From: Enhydrobacter sp.
Lineage (GTDB): Bacteria; Pseudomonadota; Alphaproteobacteria; Reyranellales; Reyranellaceae
Length of the DNA: 64,000 nucleotides
Assembly (NCBI GenBank): GCA_025808875.1
Contig: CP075528.1
Coordinates: 4,090,473-4,154,472, forward strand
Reading direction: 5' to 3'
In this document: in pieces, positions 59,891-64,000 of the stretch
How the letters are laid out: the number at the start of each line of letters is the position of its first letter
Position numbering within the stretch: position 1 is the stretch's first letter
Translations under genes and position numbers: made by a program
The notes under the pieces: generated by a model
The model's input: the letters and a program-made list of their open reading frames with translations, nothing else
Database searches by the model: none
What the model was told of the DNA's origin: nothing

Positions 59891-60223
59891 TTCAACCCAT
59901 ATTCACCGACGCCCGCCTCTGAGCCAACGGTAGGATGCGTCGGCCCGCGAATGACCCGCGCAACGACCCTGCGCGGCGCACGGAAAGTCTCAGCGTCGCT
60001 GCGACTTCAGCCGCGCAGACACCAGGCCCGGACATTCCGCTATAAATTCACCATTGACGAACGGTGTCAGTTCTCAGCGCGTCCGCAGCGATGGCGACCG
60101 TCGCCCTCGTTCGACTGTGCATTTGTGCACAGCAGACTGGACGGTGTTCGACTTCGTTTGACAGCCATCAGCGCACTTCTCAAGAATTCGTGCCGGGGGG
60201 CTTCTGCAACGGGAGACATCATC
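59891..60223. promoter_or_regulatory. 333-bp upstream region of the Nif11 RiPP genes with an inverted repeat
   Basis: No gene. CTGTGCA (60115-60121) and TGCACAG (60126-60132) are a perfect inverted pair with a four-base loop, 92 bp before the first precursor start, a reasonable operator position. A TATAAAT-like box lies at about 60040-60046. The region is the likely promoter of the RiPP cluster. Confidence 0.5.
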
Positions 60224-60586
60224 ATGTCGGTGGTTGATGCACAACGTTTCGCCAAGGATCTCACAAGCAACAAGGAGCTTGCCGAGAAGGTCAAGACGAG
60301 CGCCGCTGGATTGGCGTCCCTCGTGGAACTCGGAAAAGCCAATGGTTACAGCTTCTCGATGGACGAGCTGAAGCAAGTCATTCGCGGCGCCGCCAAGCGG
60401 GAGCTGACGGACGATCAGCTCGAGGTGATTGCCGGCGGTCAAGGCAACCAAGCCTCCTCGCAAGCGGTCGTTTCCGCGGTGACCGGCGGCACCAGCAACC
60501 AGACGGTCGTCATTACGGTGCTGGACTACACGCAAACACAGGTGGTGAGTCAGGCGAACAGCGCTGTCGTTACGATGGTCGCCTGA
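60224..60586 (+). CDS. Nif11-type RiPP precursor 1
   Basis: A 120-residue precursor from an ATG with GGGAGA nine bases upstream. The leader (residues 1-72) is a Nif11-family helix pair (VDAQRFAKDLTSNKELAEKV, then KANGYSFSMDELKQVIRGAA) ending with DQLEVIAGG, the double-Gly cleavage site at 71-72. The 48-residue core (73-120) is Gln/Ser/Thr/Val-rich with short beta-like runs (QTVVITVLDYTQTQVVSQAN). It has no cysteine. Maturation genes for epimerisation and methylation follow downstream. Leader and GG site are clear; the product is inferred. Confidence 0.88.
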   Translation: MSVVDAQRFAKDLTSNKELAEKVKTSAAGLASLVELGKANGYSFSMDELKQVIRGAAKRELTDDQLEVIAGGQGNQASSQAVVSAVTGGTSNQTVVITVLDYTQTQVVSQANSAVVTMVA

Positions 60587-60832
60587 CCGGGCGTGGCGAC
60601 GCCGCATCACGAGCATCGCGATGTCGAATCGACGAGTTGAGCGTCAGGTGTGGCACTCACGGTGCGTGATGACGCCGTTGTCACTGACGCGATCAGCGCC
60701 GTGGTCCGTCGTTTGGCGCAGGCAGGCTGCCTTCATGCATATCTCGATGCAGTCGTCGTGAGATGGATTGACGACCACGCGTGACTCTGCAACATAGCGA
60801 ACTCACGGGGAGTAGTCAGAAGGGGGCACCCA
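60587..60832. other. Intergenic region between the two precursors
   Basis: 246 bp with no gene; short ORFs only, with no strong terminator. It may carry a second promoter for precursor 2 and the maturation genes. Confidence 0.4.
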
Positions 60833-61207
60833 ATGTCTATGGCCGAAGTCGCTCGTTTCTCCAAGGACCTCGCGTCCAAGCCCGATCTCCGCGCAAAGGT
60901 TCAGCCCAAGGCTACCGGCCTTGCGGCTGTGGTCGCTCTGGCGGGCCAGATGGGATACAGTTTCACCCTCGACGAAGCCAAGGCGTTCGCGCAATCGAAG
61001 AGCCCGAAGCCGCTGAGCGACAAGCAGCTCGACGCAATCGCTGGCGGCGGCGCCACCAGCACGACCACGGTGCAGACGACTGCGGTCGCCACCACGGCCG
61101 TCGAAGCAGCCGAAGTCGCGACGACCGCGGTGCAGGTCGCCGAGGCTGCAGCCGATGTCGCCGCTGCCGCCGAAGCGGTCGTCGTGGTCGCAGCCGTCCT
61201 GATCTGA
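60833..61207 (+). CDS. Nif11-type RiPP precursor 2 with repetitive Val/Ala/Thr core
   Basis: A 124-residue precursor, ATG with AGGGGG upstream. The leader has the same layout as precursor 1 (VARFSKDLASKPDLRAKVQP, MGYSFTLDEAKAFAQ) and ends LDAIAGG at 71-72. The 52-residue core (73-124) contains only Gly, Ala, Thr, Ser, Val, Gln, Glu, Asp, Leu and Ile. It holds three tandem decapeptides at 85-94, 95-104 and 105-114 (VATTAVEAAE, VATTAVQVAE, AAADVAAAAE) and ends in AVVVVAAVLI. Such V/A/T cores resemble substrates of epimerase plus C-methyltransferase systems. Confidence 0.88.
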   Translation: MSMAEVARFSKDLASKPDLRAKVQPKATGLAAVVALAGQMGYSFTLDEAKAFAQSKSPKPLSDKQLDAIAGGGATSTTTVQTTAVATTAVEAAEVATTAVQVAEAAADVAAAAEAVVVVAAVLI

Positions 61208-61435
61208 GAGTTGTCCCACGGTTCTGAGACTCCGATGGGCACCGCGCCGACGGCATGGTGCTCAACGGAGAGGTATGCTTCGGGCTGCCGGTACGTCGTC
61301 GGGACAGAGTCGGGAGCGCTCGGCGGCAAATGCCGGGCGCACCGTTTCTGTTGCGCGCTGATCGATACTCCAACAGCCTACACCCCGTAGTTGTCGTATC
61401 CCGAGCAGGGTCACGAGCGTCGTTCAGGTGAGACC
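61208..61435. other. Intergenic region before the epimerase
   Basis: 228 bp without a gene. No factor-independent terminator; read-through from precursor 2 to the epimerase gene is plausible. Confidence 0.4.
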
Positions 61436-62968
61436 ATGGTTTCCAAGGCGACTGAGCACTATCGCAACATCTTCGACCGGCGCACGCCAGAGCAAATGCG
61501 CACTCTGGCGCACATCAAGCGTTTCATGGAGCGGCTGGTAGCCGACAAGGATTTCCGCGCCGCGCTCGCCGAGCATCGCGACGATCCCCAAATCGTCGCC
61601 GAGCGCTATGGCATCGAGATCGACCCGATGCAAGGCCTGCCGCTGTGGCGCGGGACGCATCTCAAGTACCGCAATTCCCCGGAAAGCGCGCCATGGCCGC
61701 TGGCGACGGCGTGGGACGAATACATGGCCGAGATGATCAAGCATCGCGACCTGCTGCGCGATGAAGGCGACATGTCGACCGTCAACCCGCGCTTCCACGC
61801 CTGGCGCCAGCGCCAGATCCTGCGCTGCAACAGTGAGTTGGGTGGTTCTGCCGGATCGGTCACCCATCCTGTGATCGCGTTCGAGCTGAGCGAAGGCTGC
61901 ACGGTCGGCTGCTGGTTCTGCGGGCTGTCGGCCGACCGTTTCAAGGGCCACTACGCATACAGCCAAGAACACGCCGAGTTGTGGCGCGGCGTCGTGGGCG
62001 TTGCCCATGAATTGTTCGGCCAGGCGGCACGCACGGGGTTCTGCTACTGGGCGACCGATCCGTGCGACAATCCCGACTACGACCGCTTTCTCGTCGACTA
62101 CTACCAGGTCACCGGGGCGTTGCCGCAGACCACCACCGCGGCGCCACTCAAGAACCTCGACTTGACTCGCCGTGTTCTGGCGCTGTTCGACAAGTACCGT
62201 ACGGTGACCAACCGTTTCTCGGTCCTGACCACCAGGCAACTCAACCAGATTCACGCCACCTTCTCGCCCGAAGAGCTGATGGGCGTCGAGTTGGTGATGC
62301 AGAGCAAGGACTCCTTCACGGCGAAGGCCGACGCCGGCCGGGCGCGCGACCGCAAGGCAACGCTGCGAGCGTCGGGCAAGGACGACAAGATCTCCTTGCT
62401 CGAGGTCGACCACACGACGATCGCCTGCGTCTCGGGATTCCTGGTCAGCATGATGCGCGGACGCATCCAGCTGGTCACGCCGGTGCCCGGCAGCAAGCGA
62501 TGGCCGCTCGGGTACCGCATTGTTGCCGAGCGTTCCTTCAAGACCATCGAGGAGTTCCGCGCCGGCGTTGAAAGCATCATCGACGAGCACATGCAACCGT
62601 GCCTGCCGGCCGACCAGCCAGTTCGCTTCCGCGCCGACCTCGTCTACGAGCCCGGCGAAGGCCAGTTCAAGCTTCGGTCGCGGCGCGTCGAGCACCGTAT
62701 CCGCGACCTCGCGGCGCGACAGTCGGTGGGCGAGTTGATCGCTGGTGGTTCGCTGACGGCGCCCGAATTGATCGCTCGGGCGGCGACCGACGGCAGCGAG
62801 GTTCTCGCCGTTGCGGACCTGCTCGACCAACTCTTCGAAGCCGGCGTGATCGAGGAGGATCTCGATGATCGCTTCGCCGGCCAGCGCAACGAGGGGCTCG
62901 AGATGCGCGCCGAAGCCCAGCGGCAGGCGGTCGAGCGCATGAGCATCCCGCATGTCCAACCAGCCTGA
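61436..62968 (+). CDS. Radical SAM RiPP epimerase, PoyD-like
   Basis: A 510-residue radical SAM enzyme from an ATG with AGGTGAG upstream. The cluster motif is CTVGCWFCGLSADRF (CxxxCxxC, about residues 157-164). The later block RTGFCYWATDPCDNPDYDRF and the QTTTAAPLKN segment match the PoyD/OspD family, which converts L- to D-residues in RiPP precursors. The N-terminal 80 residues resemble a leader-recognition region (LVADKDFRAALAEHRDDPQI). It lies just after two Nif11 precursors and overlaps the next gene, a radical SAM methyltransferase. Target sites in the core are unknown. Confidence 0.9.
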   Translation: MVSKATEHYRNIFDRRTPEQMRTLAHIKRFMERLVADKDFRAALAEHRDDPQIVAERYGIEIDPMQGLPLWRGTHLKYRNSPESAPWPLATAWDEYMAEMIKHRDLLRDEGDMSTVNPRFHAWRQRQILRCNSELGGSAGSVTHPVIAFELSEGCTVGCWFCGLSADRFKGHYAYSQEHAELWRGVVGVAHELFGQAARTGFCYWATDPCDNPDYDRFLVDYYQVTGALPQTTTAAPLKNLDLTRRVLALFDKYRTVTNRFSVLTTRQLNQIHATFSPEELMGVELVMQSKDSFTAKADAGRARDRKATLRASGKDDKISLLEVDHTTIACVSGFLVSMMRGRIQLVTPVPGSKRWPLGYRIVAERSFKTIEEFRAGVESIIDEHMQPCLPADQPVRFRADLVYEPGEGQFKLRSRRVEHRIRDLAARQSVGELIAGGSLTAPELIARAATDGSEVLAVADLLDQLFEAGVIEEDLDDRFAGQRNEGLEMRAEAQRQAVERMSIPHVQPA

Positions 62969-64000
62969 GGCGACGGGACGAGACGAAGCTCCACCGCGGA
63001 CGGACGGGGTGCCGGTCGCAACTCCCGTCGTGCTGGTCAACATGCCGCTTACCGCGGTCGAACGGCCATCCCTCGCGCTCGGGCTGCTGAAGGCGCTGCT
63101 CACTCGCGACGGACTGCAGTCGAGAGTCATTCACTCCAATATGTGGTTCCTCGAGTATGTCGGTATTGCCGACTATCACGTGCTGGAGAGCGCTCTGCCC
63201 GAGGAGGGCGTCGTCGACTGGTTGTTCGGCGCCGTGGCTTTTCCCGACTTCAGGCCAGACGCGGATCTGTTCCTGAACGAGTACTTTCGGCGCAATCCGA
63301 TGTACAGCGACCGCGCGGACGAACTGCGCGCGACTTTCAAGAAGCTGCGCGCGCGCATGATCGAGTTCGTCGACTGGACGATCGACAAGATCCTGGTGCA
63401 TCGACCGCGCGTCGTCGGCTGCAGCTCGACTTTCAGCCAGCACGTGCCTTCACTGGCGCTCCTGCGGCGCCTGCGCGAACGCGCTCCGCATGTAGTCACG
63501 ATGATGGGAGGAGCCAACTGCGAGACCGTCATGGGACGTGCCACGCACGCGCGTTTTCCCTGGGTCGACTACGTCGTGTCCGGCGAGGCCGACGGGCTGG
63601 TCACGACCCTGGTACGGGACATTCTGGCGCGCGGCCGCGACATTCCCCTCGATGCGTTGCCGTTCGGCGTCTTCGGGCCGCCGCACCGCGCTGCCGGCTA
63701 TCCGTCGACCACGACGGGCGACTTCGTGCCTCGTGCCGTCATGGAGGACATGCGGGATCTGCCGCTGCCGGATTTTTCGGATTACTTTGCCGAGCTGCGA
63801 GAGTCGCTGTTTGCCGACCGTATCTGGCCGGGTCTGCCCATGGAGTTTTCGCGGGGCTGCTGGTGGGGCGAGCGCAGTCACTGCACTTTCTGCGGCCTCA
63901 ACGGCGGCCAAATGAGCTTTCGCCAGAAGCCGGCGGAGAAGGCTGCGGGCGAGATGATCGAGATGTCGCGACGCTATGGCTCGCGGCGAATCGAGGCCGT
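62952..64000 (+). CDS. B12-type radical SAM RiPP C-methyltransferase (5' part; runs off the right edge)
   Basis: 349 codons are visible from the ATG, which overlaps the epimerase stop by 17 bp. The N-terminal part resembles a cobalamin-binding domain (VGCSSTFSQHVPSLALLRRL, then THARFPWVDYVVSGEADGL). The radical SAM cluster motif at the end is CX7CXXC: GCWWGERSHCTFCGLNGG (about residues 297-314). This matches the 'RiPP maturation radical SAM protein 1' group (PoyB/C-type C-methyltransferases). It probably adds methyl groups to unactivated carbons of Val or other residues in the precursor core. The C-terminal half is outside the window. Confidence 0.9.
   Translation, partial: MSNQPEATGRDEAPPRTDGVPVATPVVLVNMPLTAVERPSLALGLLKALLTRDGLQSRVIHSNMWFLEYVGIADYHVLESALPEEGVVDWLFGAVAFPDFRPDADLFLNEYFRRNPMYSDRADELRATFKKLRARMIEFVDWTIDKILVHRPRVVGCSSTFSQHVPSLALLRRLRERAPHVVTMMGGANCETVMGRATHARFPWVDYVVSGEADGLVTTLVRDILARGRDIPLDALPFGVFGPPHRAAGYPSTTTGDFVPRAVMEDMRDLPLPDFSDYFAELRESLFADRIWPGLPMEFSRGCWWGERSHCTFCGLNGGQMSFRQKPAEKAAGEMIEMSRRYGSRRIEA

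Noticed and set aside
1-64000. CRISPR arrays, rRNA genes, complete insertion sequences
   Set aside because: No regularly spaced repeat array, rRNA-like sequence or transposase gene was seen anywhere in the window.

Overview
The window is high-GC chromosomal DNA from an alphaproteobacterium. The gene content suggests this: a DUF3035 lipoprotein, a split queF/queG pathway, an endonuclease-type MutL, LolA, and many ATGA-overlapping operons. A rhodospirillalean or Reyranella-like soil or water organism would fit, but the genus cannot be fixed from sequence alone. About 70 protein genes, one tRNA and one clear integrated element are visible. No rRNA operon, CRISPR array or complete insertion sequence was seen.

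Left end (1-12.8 kb): the start of an acyl-CoA ligase gene, a GNAT acetyltransferase and a LolA-like protein are followed by a complete lasso-peptide locus on the minus strand. In order of transcription it holds an HPr-kinase-like kinase, the B2 transglutaminase-like leader protease, the asparagine-synthetase-like cyclase C, the PqqD-like B1 recognition protein, the precursor A and a nucleotidyltransferase-family protein. Divergent from it are a phytanoyl-CoA-dioxygenase-like gene, a methyltransferase and a second dioxygenase, closed by a convergent SGNH hydrolase. No exporter is present.

12.8-18.3 kb: a thinly coding stretch of very small ORFs, then a fatty-acid desaturase, a NYN-domain protein, a transglutaminase-like protease and a run of short genes including a CsbD-like protein.

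18.3-29.5 kb: an accessory region that looks visibly more A/T-rich. An element of about 8.6 kb lies between 19-bp direct repeats (20909-20927 and 29466-29484). The right repeat is the 3' end of tRNA-Thr(CGT), with a tyrosine integrase next to it. Cargo includes a DUF4145/zinc-ribbon protein, a four-gene minus-strand operon (DUF3883, GIY-YIG nuclease-like, a small protein, a HEPN-like protein) and an XRE regulator with a striking operator. Immediately left of the element are a PD-(D/E)XK nuclease-like gene and a DUF5677 gene, possibly a remnant of an earlier insertion at the same site. The whole looks like a small defence island.

29.6-59.9 kb: ordinary chromosomal genes. They cover transport and metabolism (LctP-type permease, dehydrogenase, GST, lactonase-like hydrolase, peptide-binding protein, ferredoxin reductase), queuosine biosynthesis (queF, queG), RNA modification (tadA, a pseudouridine synthase, rsmD), Dps, mutL, pgi, an operon ileS-lspA-lipoprotein-M16-M16, ribF, and several small enzymes. 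A 1.2-kb gene-free stretch at 34-35.2 kb is full of palindromic repeats.

Right end (60.2-64 kb): a second RiPP locus. Two Nif11-type precursors with GG leader ends and very V/A/T-rich cores are followed by a PoyD-like radical-SAM peptide epimerase and a B12-type radical-SAM enzyme of the RiPP C-methyltransferase group, which runs off the window. This combination recalls polytheonamide-type chemistry on an unusual core. With the lasso locus it is the most interesting content of the window.
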